Origin: Pogonophryne albipinna | Taxonomy: Eukaryota > Chordata > Actinopteri > Perciformes > Artedidraconidae | Length of the DNA stretch: 64,000 nt | Assembly (NCBI GenBank): GCA_028583405.1 | Contig: JAPTMU010000161.1 | Coordinates: 89,501 to 153,500 of the forward strand | Direction: 5' to 3' | Shown: positions 52,539 through 64,000 of the stretch, piece after piece | Layout: the number at the start of each line of letters is the position of its first letter | How positions within the stretch are numbered: the first letter of the stretch is position 1 | Notes under the pieces: generated by a model | What the model saw: the letters and a program-made list of their open reading frames with translations, nothing else | What the model was told of the DNA's origin: nothing | Database searches by the model: none | Program-made: the position numbers and the translations under genes

Positions 52539-55500
52539 TTATTGGTCCTGTAAATAAGCAAACAAATATTGTTAAAAAGTATGATCAGTGCACAAACCTT
52601 TAGTAAATAATACATGTCATACCCTCTGCTTACCTTAACCATGCTGCCATGAACCAGGTATGGTGACCTTAAGTCATGCTGGCAGTTGGCGTATCCCATG
52701 CCCAGTCCCAAACCTGAACCAAGTGAAACAGGCCATGTGCGACCTGAGGGAGAAACTCAACCATAAATTATGTTTAAAAGTAAAAAAAAACATGCATTTA
52801 AAAGTCTATCTTAAAAAGGAGCACTTACGTTTGAAGAGAACGACAGAGAACAAAACGCCAAGACCAAGGCCAGTAACTGCAAAAAGAGAGAGAATAACAA
52901 AGTAAGAGTGCTGTGATTAAAATACACTATTAATTATTAATATTTCACTTGAACACTGAGGTAATGTGATCATGTCTGATCCAACATAAAAACTGGCTGG
53001 CACAGATTTAAATCTGTTGTAATGAGGTCAGTGGGGTGCCGATATTATGTTTGATGCAAGAGTTGGTAAATAGCACAAGTTAGCAAGACATTGCTCATTA
53101 GGAAAAGAGAAGGAGAGAAAAAGCAGAAAGAGCACAACCTTCTAAGAAAGAAAGAAAATATTAAAAAGGGGTGAAAGGGAGGGGGAAATCAGCTAAAATG
53201 AGGAACGACAGTGTCCATGAGGCTGAAGTACAAAACAAATGTAGGTCAAAGAGTGCAAACATGTGCAGGTAAGCAATGTCTTGAGCCAGTATGGTCAAGC
53301 GGAAGGTAAGTCGGTGGCACAGGAGTTGTTTGAAGTGCTGAGACCGGAGTGGGATCTTGAGGAGGAATGTGTTTGTGCATTTAACTTCACCCCAGCCAGC
53401 ACAGAAAACACATAAAAAAAACATCCATTTGGGCCCCTCCGACTCTTAATTGGATTCAGAGAGCTATGCAGCATGACCGAACCAGAAACCTCAGACTGTT
53501 CTCTATTACACAACTTACAAATGTAAAACAAGACCACAAAAGACCCCGCACGCCCTCACTATCTTTGCTGATCTACAATAAATCATTTTCCTCTGCGTCC
53601 ATTTCAAGCAGAGATTCAGATAGATTTAAGGTTCTCCGTCTGTTGAAGCCTCAGTGTTTCTTTACTCTTGAGCCAGAGCCGTTTTGAAGTCCCATGATGT
53701 TCCACTGACAGTAATACAGTTAAAGCATTGGCAAAATATGAGGGCTGATCAACATCTCCTTTTGGCCTCTATTCTATTTGTCTGGATGTCTTCAAGTTGG
53801 ATAGATTATGGATGTGAAGTAGAATGAACTGTATAACCCAAAACACTGAATGTACTCCCAGAAACTATGGTATTGTTTTTCCTTTGTTCATTATCTAGTC
53901 GTTTTTCCAAGTACTTTGAGAACGGGATCACTAAAGACATTTATTTTTAATCACTTTGACTTAGTGAAATATTTTTACTTTAAATTAGCCTTAATTCACA
54001 AAATAGCTCTGACCACTTACATGCATGCATCCACACGTTCATGCATTCACACACACACAATCTCACAAAACATTTGACCAACTTTCAGCCTCAAAGGGTG
54101 AAAACAGTTAACGCATGTATGGTATAACAGACATTGCAATTTTCAAATGTAGGGTTAGGATTAGGTAGGTTTCTTTGTACAGGAGGGGACCATATTTGCA
54201 CAGCTTGAGTGAAAACTATGACTAAGTGACAGTCATACTGCAAATGTAAGGTAATAATATAACTTATGTATTTTAAATTGTACAGCCCTTCTTTCTTATG
54301 ACTATTTTATTTCCAGTTTCCAGAGGAATTGGTTGAAGTACGTTTTGTTCCACCACTTTTTTGTCAGTTAAACTCATCATCTAAAATATGAATTGCCACA
54401 TAATTGTTTTTAATTTAGTGCCATCTTCAGGTCAACATGTATTTATTTACTTATCTTTGAAATATTTTTGTAATTAAAAGACATTCTTGTCAGCCTCAGC
54501 TTTGTTGTTTATGCTAATTGGCAAATACTAGCATGCTAAATGCTATCCTAAGTAAGTAGACATGGTTAAAAATACTACATTTTAAACATCAATGTTAGCA
54601 TTGTCATTTGGAGCATGTTAGCAGCACACATGCAGTGAATATTATTACTTGCCTGTCTCACTAAAATACTGTTTACTAGTTCCTCAAATTAAATGGCATG
54701 TTTTAAATAAACACAGTTGTTTCCTGTTATGAAGAGGATGTTTCTGATTGTCCCCCTTCCTTAATGCAAATGCAATTCACTCTTTACAAAAAGAAGTTGG
54801 ATTTGATTTCTCTCTTCACTTCTATCACTGGCCAGTGTTTATTTATTTGGCTCTTTTCCTTTCCTGTACAATCCCTTTATAGGATATCCAAAAGCTTTAC
54901 CACATAATCTAAAGCTGTGGCACTAAATATAAAATGTAGTGAAGAGGCACCAGAGGAAACCCACCTTTTATATAATGTCATGGTCTTGTTTATGGTACTA
55001 GTGCCTGATACTGTGGGAAACATGCTTGTCAGGAACCGGCCGGTTGCTTGGCCTGTGGTATTGCTGCTTGCAGTTTTTTTAATCAACTGCTTACAAAAAC
55101 CTCTTTACACTTGACACTAAGAAAAACATTTGCCATAACATAGTTGCATCTCACCCCAAAGGTCGTGGCTACTCACGATTGGAAACAACGGTGAAATAAA
55201 CTCACGGTAAAAGAAGCGTTTATCAGAAATAAAAAACAATAGGCAACTGCCTTGGCCCCAAACTAAAAAGGCCCATATACAGCTAGATCGATTTCAATTT
55301 GTAATATAATTTATATGACAAATATTGAATTATGTTACTGTAACTTGTACCACTAAATTACCAAGTAAAAGTTTCCCAAGCCCACAATTCAACAGGATAC
55401 TACTAACTGTGCCCTTCTACTTCAGTGGATACCATTGTACTACTAAATGTACCTCACAGAGAAATGTTTCTGGTTATATTGCAGATCACATTTAACACAT

Positions 55501-57184
55501 TATTAATTCAACTATCAAGAATCGTTTCAGTGCTCTGCCTTGGCGTTATTAGTGGTATAAGTTAGTAAAGCAAATGTAACAAACTTGTATAGTCATTATT
55601 CTGCTCTGCAGGACAATATGACAAACAAATAGTTTAAAAAAAACTATTTAGAGTTCACAATATAAAAACAACTATTTTGCAATGGCTGAGTGGCAGAGTT
55701 ACTGTGAGAGTTCAGGTTAGAGTTATGTTGTATGAATAATATATTCAGCATCCTGTCCATGAGGGCCCATCTGCTGCAGACGGCATGTTTGACTCCGCAG
55801 GGCCTTGATGTCCCGCCACACGCTGCTGCACAGTTCACTTTTGTCTCATTTATTATTATTGAATGTATTGCATGTCCAAAACTCACTAAATTTGACAAGG
55901 CATTTCTTGGTACCCCCTGGCAATGCACCCACCAAGTGTGAAGGCCACAAGGGCAGCGATTCGTGTTTTGTAGTTAGATGATGTCTCAACATTACCAATT
56001 TATAATGTATTAAAATGCTATCAACACACTCAAAACACTGCAACACATACATGCTAACAAAAATCTTCCTGAACAATGAAAGAAAGTTAAGACTTAAAAC
56101 TTTCAAACAAACCCCTGAGAACAACATATGCTGCACAGTTTCTCTGGCTACCAGAGACACCTTGGCACAGCTGGCAGTTTGTTACACGGTGAGCTCAAAG
56201 AAAATCCACAGTGCAGATGTTTTTACTCACAGCGAGAAAAATGTTTCATTGTTCATAAGTTGACGTCATTACGTTTATTTTGGGACAGATTGTTTGCCAG
56301 TCTAAGTATTTGAGTGCTGGATAAATGCTTTTCCAAATAACCATATGAGCTCTGCATTAAGACCCTATGAGGATGTTTAATCAGAGATGACTGGTTGAGA
56401 GAAGACCAGAGACAATAAAGGAAACCAATCTATTATTATTTTGAATACGACTTGATTTTTGACCTAGTTTATTTTGCAGTACTTGTAACTGATGGAACAT
56501 TAAGCTTTAACTATTGTGTGGCCCTTATATTTGTCCGTATGGCCTACAATCCAAAACGTTTAAATGTGCACTGATTTATCAGATTTCGCCATTTTATAGT
56601 GTGCATTTGATTTGACTTCAGCCTCAGCACCTCAGTCCACCTGCACAGAACAGGTGCCTTTGTTACTGTATACCCTTTATGTGGGCTAGAACCTCAAAAC
56701 TAAGACCGTAATGCTCCTTACTGTAACATATTGACTAAAGGATGAAAGGAGACACCCTGGGAATCAGGACAATAAGTATCAGGATGATGTAGGCAGAATT
56801 AACCTTTACTCTGTCTACCGATGACTTTGTTCACATCTGTACAGTCTGTTAGTCGAAACACAGACTCTAGCTTGTACCTTAAGGATGTCTCCTTTGATCA
56901 TATACATTTCCCCCTGAAATAACATAACTGATCAGTGTAATAATGCCCATTTAGCAGACAGGTTTACATTTGACCTCAGTAATCTGTCCCTGCATGGTGA
57001 GACAGATGTCGCGGGAAAAGGACCTCGACTGAAGTGCAGCACGACTTATTTACCGTCTGGAAAGCTGCAGAATACCTAATGACTGCCTTAATAATAACGT
57101 AACAGATATGATGACATATTTACCTGTTTTCACGGCAGTATCAGCAAGACAGCGGTCCCATTTCCGTCCATGTACGTCAGCCAT
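52539..57184 (-). CDS. micos10: MICOS complex subunit Mic10 (MINOS1)
   Basis: MIC10 is a small inner-membrane protein whose oligomers bend the crista junction membrane. All four coding exons are present: 57124-57184, 52829-52876, 52634-52743 and 52539-52547. All introns are GT/AG and all phases agree. The 75-residue product starts MADVHGRKWDRCLADTAVKT, matching the GRKWDRCLAD signature of the family. It has two membrane segments carrying glycine runs (TGLGLG in the first, GSGLGLGMGY in the second) and the conserved NCQHD motif, and ends GSMVKDQ. Human MIC10 is 78 residues, so length fits. The last exon encodes only Asp-Gln-stop. An AATAAA signal lies downstream at 52394-52399. It sits upstream of nbl1 on the same strand and divergent from capzb, as in human. 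I see no lesion. Confidence 0.96.
52877..57123 (-). other. micos10: micos10 intron 1
   Basis: A 4,247-bp intron that makes up most of the gene. It is AT-rich, with no ORF resembling a protein and no transposon with clear ends. ORFs in it are short and have no recognisable domain. Confidence 0.8.
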
Positions 57185-57230
57185 GTTTTCAGCTGTAAGG
57201 AGGAAGGTCCGTAAAATATCGCGAGAGAAA
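57185..57230 (-). promoter_or_regulatory. micos10: micos10 leader with TCTCGCGA element
   Basis: On the coding strand TCTCGCGA (57219-57226) lies about 35 bases before the ATG. This is eight bases of the palindromic TCTCGCGAGA element known from CpG-type core promoters of housekeeping genes. The ATG context AAAACATGG is good. That the element marks the promoter is inference. Confidence 0.4.
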
Positions 57231-58919
57231 TGAAAATCACGTTAACACACTCCACCACCACCACAGCCTCATTTAAGTATTTATGCACTGTCAAACTACA
57301 AAACACATCAGTATTTTTGTGTTCTTTAACCGTTAATTTTACTCAGCTTCTTAAATAACATTTGACCATATAATAGGGTATGTGAGGTAAGGCCTACTCA
57401 ATGAGTCTAAACCTTCCTGTTTTGAATGTAGGCCTATATATAAATTACATAGGCTATTAACCTATTAGGTTATTGTTACATTATTTATTTTTTTACTTTG
57501 ACATAATTTTCAAAAGTATTTATTCCTTAAATAAGCTCTTGAAAATGAAATTGCTAACTGTTCTGGTTTCCCAGGTTGTTCAACATCTTTGGTAGAAGTT
57601 CTTCATATCACAATATTTATTCGTAATATTGCACATCAGATACTGATCTGAAAACTATAACTACTATGTTCCAATTCAAAGTTATACGCAACAATAACAT
57701 AATGTACAAAAATACATACCTCTCGATTAGCGCCCATTTCCTTTTACTGGAAGATAATCTAGATGTGGCATATTTTGAGAAAATAATTTGAGCCACACCT
57801 TCTTTTAATCAAAAACATGACTTGTTCTTCAAAAAACCTTTGATAACAAATCATTTTGAGATTGTTGCTGGATTTCTTCTCTCATGAAATGTAGGCGGAC
57901 ATCCTTTCCACTCAAAGTCAATAATATACAGATGTCTAAAGGCAGGTTTCCCATTTACAAACAATCCAGGATGCAGAGCAGCTTCAGGGTGGAAAGAAAA
58001 TGTGGTTTATGTCATAAAAGCTTTGATATGGAGAATTTTCTAAACAAATAAGAAATATTATTGAAAAATAAATAGGACCGGGTCCCGAATGCCTGTTCTT
58101 TATGACACACCTCACAATAGTTATCCCCAAGACATATGGCTGACATAGACACAGTGAAAAACATGAACCCTGACTACTGGAAATGGGGATAACTTATATT
58201 TCCACCAAAACATACAAAACAGTATGTCAGAAGATATGCTTGTAAAAAGGGTGTGGACAGAAATAAGGGTGGAGAATAGTCAAGATTAAAAAAAATTATG
58301 ACCTTTCACAAATATTAAGAAACAAAAGGGTCTCAATGCCCAATCATAGCAGTTTGCAGTTTTCTTTGGCGAAGCACCTTTTTTTCTAACTCCATAATTT
58401 CATATTGAAGACAAAATGTAGAACGATAAGCTTATATGGCAAGGCTCTTGTGGAGAAAACAAAAGCCTTGCAATATTTTATGGATTTATAACCTAAAAAA
58501 TAACTCCAATAATGTTTAATATTAAATAATGTATTAAAGTAATTAACGGATATTCTGTTTTCTTACCCTTAACAGAAGATCCAAATGTAATATGATTTAT
58601 GGTAAATTGGGTTAAACATGTTTTTTATTCTTGATAATATACATATCACATCAGAAAGTATTGCTACAAAACAGAAGAGAAAAAGAGTGATCCGTAGTTT
58701 CTATTCCTCCACACAGTGTACATGTCTGCCTCACTGAGTGCATATTTTTCTGCACCACTCCTCTCTTTCCATACTTGGCAATGCCTTTCTTGCTCCTTCG
58801 CTATTGGCTGCTGCAGAGAAAGCCCGGAGTGACCCGGACATGCAACCGGGCCTGTTTTCTGGCTGCAGCCTCCTTCCTGTAGCCCGGTTGAGGAAGTGAA
58901 TTTCGCTGACAGGGCTGGG
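57231..58919. other. intergenic, between divergent micos10 and capzb
   Basis: About 1.7 kb of AT-rich DNA between two divergent promoters. I see no gene or element with clear boundaries. The short minus-strand ORFs near 58664-58982 cover the capzb leader and have no recognisable domain. Confidence 0.6.
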
Positions 58920-59083
58920 TTCAGTGAGGGAGAGGCGAACAAAACATCTTCCGCGGGGGACTAAAAAAACACAACAAAACAACAGCAGACGAGCGAAGAG
59001 ATTTGATAAGCCACTGCAAAACTAAGGTGTAGAGACATCGGTGAAATCTTCCTCCCCTGCCCCGCTGAGACGCCGCAGACATG
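58920..59083 (+). promoter_or_regulatory. capzb: capzb 5' UTR and probable promoter region
   Basis: The DNA just upstream of the capzb ATG is CpG-richer than its surroundings (CCGCGGGGG near 58951, GACGAGCGAAG near 58988, CGCCGCAG before the ATG). The leader up to ATG-GTAAGG is unbroken by a convincing splice acceptor, so the first exon probably holds a 5' UTR of roughly 100-150 bases plus one codon. The transcription start is inferred, not seen; no TATA box is evident. Confidence 0.5.
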
Positions 59084-62000
59084 GTAAGGGCCGAGAGAGA
59101 CGGGAGAAGAGGGTTTGGTGGCGCTGCTGCTAAAGAAGCGTCAACGGCTAAGCTAAGCTAACGCTAGCTGGAGCTGCTGGGTGGTAACCTGAGAGCAGAG
59201 GCACCAGGGGGTTCAAGTGTATAAATCACCGATGCATATCTTTCTTGCACTGTTGGCAAAACTTCTGCGTAATGGATACGGATGCATTAGCTTCGTAGCT
59301 AAGCTAGCAGTTGTTTCTTACTGATAGTTAGCTAGTAGCTAGCCGTTAGCCAAGCTAGGTGCCCCGTAGGCATAAAGTTAGCACAGGATGTTTTGGATTT
59401 GACACAAGTTCGTGAGTTGTATCAGTGAAGAAGAGTCCTAATATAACGTGTGCACACACACATACATACGCACACACACGATCCTCAAGACGCGCACAAC
59501 ACACGCACATACAGGCTAATATAGTCAAGCGCCGGGTTGCCTGTAGCTAAAATAAGACTGCTTGCTCCTCCTATTCCTAGACTAGCTGTCAGCCTACTCT
59601 CTTAAGTGCTTTCTGCCTTGTGAGTTTGATCTAGACTTGACCAATACTTTATCTGGGAAATGCTCAACTCTGACAACCCCTACATATCATACCTGCAATC
59701 ATTGTTTACACCTTGCTTGTTTTTGAACAGTTTTCTCATTCCTCAATCTCATATGCTTGTAGCATCCCTTTAATTGATCATGCATTTAAGTTAAACAAAA
59801 ACAAACATTTGACTTCGACTATTGTAGCATAATGAAGCAACACTTCCTTTCCCAAGTTTTCCCACTGTGTAAACTGTGTTTGGTAGTACTTTCATTTGGT
59901 GACCTAGATTGTCTTGTGCTTGAGTTGGGAGGAGCAGCTGGTTTCTCTCCACAGTCGCCCACTCTCCTGGCCTCACCTCATCCATCCTGCTGGCTGAGCC
60001 CTGACCCCGGGGGTTGTTGGTCTGAGCTAGTGTTTACACGGAGACAGGAGCACTGGTAAACACTGTGTCAAGGAGTGCAGGTGTCTGATGGTGCAGACTG
60101 ATTCATCAGCTGAGAAAGATGTGTAGACAGGCAAAAAGCAACTCGGAGGAGACGAAATGGCACGGGAGACATTGCTTAGAAACTTCTGTGATGTTCAGGG
60201 TCACCCGTTAGGGGAAATGTTTATGGAAAGAGGGTTCTCTACTTTATAACATGCCATGGTCCTTTGTCCAGCCCTCAGCAGTAAGAGTATACCGTTAGGT
60301 TTATGTTACTTCATAAGTAAGCCAAGGCAGAGGGTTTTCCGACCTCTTAAAGGAAAGAGAATTAAAAGGGTAAAGCAAACATCTATTGCTATGGTGCTAT
60401 TTGGGAATTAGATTTAAACACAATTAATTCCGACTAATTTCCAAAACAAAATGTTATATATTCATATTTCTTCATTCTTCTTAGAAGTGAAGAGTGTTTG
60501 TTTGTCTCTTATGGAAGAAAACAATAATTTAAAATGTCAGGATTTTAACTCTGGGCTTTCATAGCCATAGTAACGTTTGTAATAACGTGTTGAATGTTTT
60601 TAGAATGTAAGTTGGGCTACTTATACAACACCAACATTAACTAAAATGTAGGTATTGTAATATTTTGTAGTTATCTTTAAGTCTTACATAGCCAGACCTA
60701 TCTCCACGGTGCTGTGTCAGGGCGGGCTCTAAATATTGTCATTCTTGAAACCATTCACAGTTGTCTTAGGCGTTGCTAAGCACAGAATGCTGTGTACTTG
60801 GGGCCTTTGCAAAGTAGACAAGGCTGTGTAAGAAATGGCAGGCTTTTACCCACAGTCTGCTGAGTAACACTGCAGAAGAAGTGACTTTAATGTTGATGTC
60901 TGATAAGGATTGTGGAAGAGCCAGTTATAGACCAGGGTTAGATGAAAAACAAGTTTTGGCCCTCTACTATCTCTCAACTTCCTACATCTTCTTACACATT
61001 CCCCAGAGTTTCATGTCCTGGCTGGTCTGTCCTCCCCTGCTCACTTATATCCGGTTGCTCAGTGCTGATTTTAGAGAGAAACCCCCGGGGAAGGCCTTGC
61101 AGTCCTCTCTCTTATGTGCCTTTTTGCCACTGTCATTTTTCATTTACTCATAATTAACTTGCCTTTCTTAAGAAAAGAAAACTATTTTACATGTATTTAT
61201 CTTAAAACCGCTGCACAACAAAGAGACCATCACAGTTAAAGGGATTACTTTTTTGAAGGAATGTTTTCTACTGGATACAACATACGAACTGAAAAAATCA
61301 AAGACTGGTCCTGCTGCTGCTTTACAAACTGTAGTTTATTGAGGACCATTTTATCCAACATGTGTTGAGTGACTTAGTATAACAAAACAACCCTTAGTAA
61401 ACAACTAAGACAGATAAACACAAAAGAAGTTGTCTCCGTCAGTCTCAGGCTGTATATTTTGTGGTTAGTTTGGTGGGGGGTGGTACACCTGCTTACAGTG
61501 CCTTTTACCCTCGGTTCCCACATTGATTGAATCCATGTTTTATGTTTCATGACCACCATCAAGTAACTACACCGTAGCAGAGATCAAATTAGTCAGGATT
61601 TGTTTGATTCAGATCAGCATTAGGGGTCTAAGAAAATATTGGTGCACTTCAGTATTGCGATATTATGTTTTGTGAGACTATCAATTCTAAAAAAACACTA
61701 TGGATTTTTATTATTAGTTAAAACATACAAAAAATAAATGTATACAAATTGGTGTAATGCCACTTGAAATGACAGGTTTGTGTAGCAGGAAAACAAAACA
61801 TTTGTTCCAAGAGCATCAGTAACATTAGTCTTTAAAAAACATATTGTTCATTGACTTGTGTGCTTCATTGATAGAAGGTAACCTCAGTACAGCTCATTGA
61901 AAAGGCCTCTTCATGAAAAGCTGATGGCATCTATCTGCCGCTTAATGTGCCACCCTTCCGGCATGACATGACACGCCTCAGAACGATAAAGAGCATCCTT

Positions 62001-63431
62001 TGACTGATGGACGGTATCCTCACTGACATCACTTATTTGAATATGGTCTGTTGCCACATGTATTGAAGTTTTACCTACAGAAGGTTTTTCTGAACTTGGC
62101 TTTTTCGATTTAACTGGCGGACAATTACTTTGGTCACGTGAGACATTTAGAGAATGGTGTTAAGTGTACTGAGCTGGAAGGGTTGTGTCTGTAGTCTCGC
62201 AGAGTTAAGCCTGGAAGGGTGTGAATGTACTCGGCACATCTACGCCTCTCATACCCTCATACAGAATGTAGCAGGCATTTATCATTCGGCAGTTTTTGAG
62301 ACGTGAAGGAGTTGAAGTCATCATTTTTTTATAGGGAGCATACCAATACCATGGCATGATCCAATGCTTACGTATATTTTCCTACACAATACAACTTCAC
62401 AGTGCATAATGAGGGAGACTGCTTTGAAAGTGGCGCGTTGTGAAAGTTATTATTTCAACACAACCTCTTCAAGAGCAAAAGCAGGTTTTTTTTTGTAAAG
62501 TATAGATTCCATATGATTAAAGTGTGTCTCAAAACAGTAACCCTATGTCCGTATGAACATTCAAGCAGGTTTCACTTGCTCTAATCCTTCCTCTTGTTTA
62601 TACTGGCCATGAATATTTCCTACATGATTTGTTTAGGGGTGCAAATTCCACAATCCTGCACGAAAATATGTATTCTTTTAAGTTTATGTGAAGATATCAT
62701 GAAGCTCCAGCAGTCCCAATTGTTCAAAGTCTCTTTAGCACAAAAGGTTTGCGTTAATGAAAGTGAGTTTGCGTGTTTACTTGATGGGTTGCAGATGAGG
62801 GATAGAAACATAAAGAAGGATGTTGTTCTAAAAAGTTTGTAATTTGGTTTCACTAACAGTCTTCTTAAGCCTCATGTTTGTACTTTTATATAAACAACAC
62901 TGAATCCATTTTTCTAATTATGATGAAAAGGCTTTTTATTGTCTAACATCATTACAGCTATTGGCTTTTTATTTCTATGGTGGGAATGAAAGCTGGAACT
63001 GTCTCGCAGTTAAATGTTTTATTTTTTAATAATATAATTGATCTCAGCTGGTATGACTTCTAAGTCTTTAAAAACAAACTTTACACCTGCATTAAGTTAG
63101 AACAAAGAGATAGCAATTTCTATACATTTCCTTTGTTCTGTTGTGTGGATAATAATATCATTCTAATAGCAATTACGTATAAATGTAATGATATATCATT
63201 GATAGATTATTCTTTAACATTGTTGAATAAAAAAAATGTTGGTTTCTAAATGAGATTCAAACAAAAACTTTTTTATTTATTTTTTGTGAATAACTATAAC
63301 CTGACGGCACAGTGTAATGAATGTTGTCTCCTTGTTTTCAGAACGACCAGCAGCTCGACTGTGCCCTGGACCTGATGAGGCGTCTGCCTCCTCAGCAGAT
63401 CGAGAAGAACCTCAGCGACCTCATCGACCTG
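59081..63431 (+). CDS. capzb: F-actin-capping protein subunit beta, 5' part (exons 1-2, partial)
   Basis: CAPZB pairs with CAPZA to cap actin filament barbed ends in the cytoplasm, in sarcomeric Z-discs and within dynactin. Two coding exons are visible. Exon 1 gives only the start codon (59081-59083), followed at once by a GTAAGG donor. Exon 2 is 63342-63431 (acceptor TTTTCAG, donor GTGAGT) and encodes 30 residues in phase 0. Joined, they start [20 protein letters not shown] and continue to NLSDLIDL, which matches the N terminus of vertebrate CAPZB almost residue for residue (position 2 is Ser in mammals, Asn here). Intron 1 is 4,258 bp. The remaining exons lie beyond 64000. A GC-rich, CpG-containing leader precedes the ATG. 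The gene is divergent from micos10, as in human. What is seen is the two exons; identity rests on family knowledge and is very secure. Confidence 0.95.
59084..63341 (+). other. capzb: capzb intron 1
   Basis: Intron from GTAAGG at 59084 to TTTTCAG at 63341. The first 300 bases are rich in GCTAGC/TAGCTA-type words (59148-59360). A short degenerate CA-rich patch lies at 59452-59512. I see no second gene, no long ORF and no clear transposon in it. Large first introns of cytoskeletal genes often hold enhancers, but nothing here identifies one by eye. Confidence 0.85.
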
Positions 63432-64000
63432 GTGAGTTTAGGTCTCCGCTTCATCTGTCAGACCTCCATTACCTCTAATGAAACACACATTAAACACACA
63501 GGGTTTAGACTATTAGAAGGTGGTGTAAACATCTATTTAAGGATCCAGGTTGTGTTTATCTTAGATTCTGAATCAATTCACAACATTCTGCAAAAGAAAC
63601 CCAGATGTTCTGTAATGGATGGACAGCAATCCTAAACATCCAGTTAAAGTTGTGTCAAGTATTTTTGTGTGATGTGTTTGAAAACTAACAAAAATACCAG
63701 TTTCAAGTTTATTATTATCTGTAACACGCAGCATTTAAATATAAAATCTAAATAACCTTATACACATGTGACTGTGGTTGTTCCATGGTGGCTTTGGGGA
63801 TAGCACAGATGCATGTTTCACTGTTCAGCCGCCTCACAGCCAGGTAGAGCATTGAAAATATTCCAAATATAGATTTCCCTTCAAACTGATATTGAGTTAT
63901 ACCCTGGTTTACTGTCCTGGGATTGTTGTTTGTAAGATCTGTAGTGTGTTTGGTTGCATCACAAGAGTCTTTCAATGAGCCTCCTGTGGGTTTTTATGTT
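63432..64000 (+). other. capzb: capzb intron 2, partial
   Basis: Begins with donor GTGAGT at 63432 and runs to the window edge. The next CAPZB exon, which starts with the VPSLCEDLL segment in vertebrates, is not in the window. Nothing else is recognised here. Confidence 0.8.

Noticed and set aside
53161..53424. Open frames within micos10 intron 1
   Set aside because: They are short, without domains, and not supported by splice sites.

Overview
This window is nuclear DNA from a teleost fish. It has split genes with GT/AG introns, long (CA)n microsatellites, an L2-type LINE, many hAT-type DNA transposons and MITEs, and a gene order that matches human 1p36.13. The order on the right half is nbl1 (minus), micos10 (minus), capzb (plus). 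In human, NBL1 and MICOS10 are tandem and CAPZB is divergent from them, so the block is conserved. The species cannot be fixed from sequence alone; a percomorph-like fish is my inference.

Region by region. 1-5.9 kb: no gene recognised, two (CA)n tracts and a proline-rich open segment. 6.0-10.6 kb: decayed hAT-type elements; the second carries a ZMYM1-like transposase with an in-frame stop, a frameshift and an intron. 10.6-13.1 kb: repeat-like DNA ending in a 418-bp solo-LTR-like element with an exact 5-bp target duplication. 15.7-18.4 kb: an unrecognised two-exon coiled-coil gene whose 3' half is tandemly duplicated; the second copy is split by a 465-bp hAT MITE made of GAGTCC-type repeats. 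21-30.5 kb: dense mobile DNA, including a 3.2-kb L2 LINE (minus) with an 873-codon ORF inside an older inverted-repeat element, plus foldback and MITE-like repeats. 33.4-36.7 kb: a TMEM88-family gene (minus). 38.2-42.7 kb: a hAT element nested inside another hAT element, both with exact 8-bp target duplications, followed directly by a hairpin-ended MITE. 42.9-43.3 kb: a 314-bp pure (CA)n tract. 45.0-49.8 kb: nbl1. 52.4-57.2 kb: micos10. 59.0-64 kb: the first two coding exons of capzb, which runs off the right edge.

The four recognised host genes have different roles: TMEM88 family (Wnt/Dishevelled modulation at membranes), NBL1/DAN (secreted BMP antagonist), MICOS10 (mitochondrial crista junctions) and CAPZB (actin barbed-end capping). 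They are linked by old synteny, not by a shared pathway. I found no sign of a new multi-gene system. The best candidates for something undescribed are the duplicated coiled-coil gene at 15.8-18.3 kb and the foldback repeat family at 26.6-30.5 kb.
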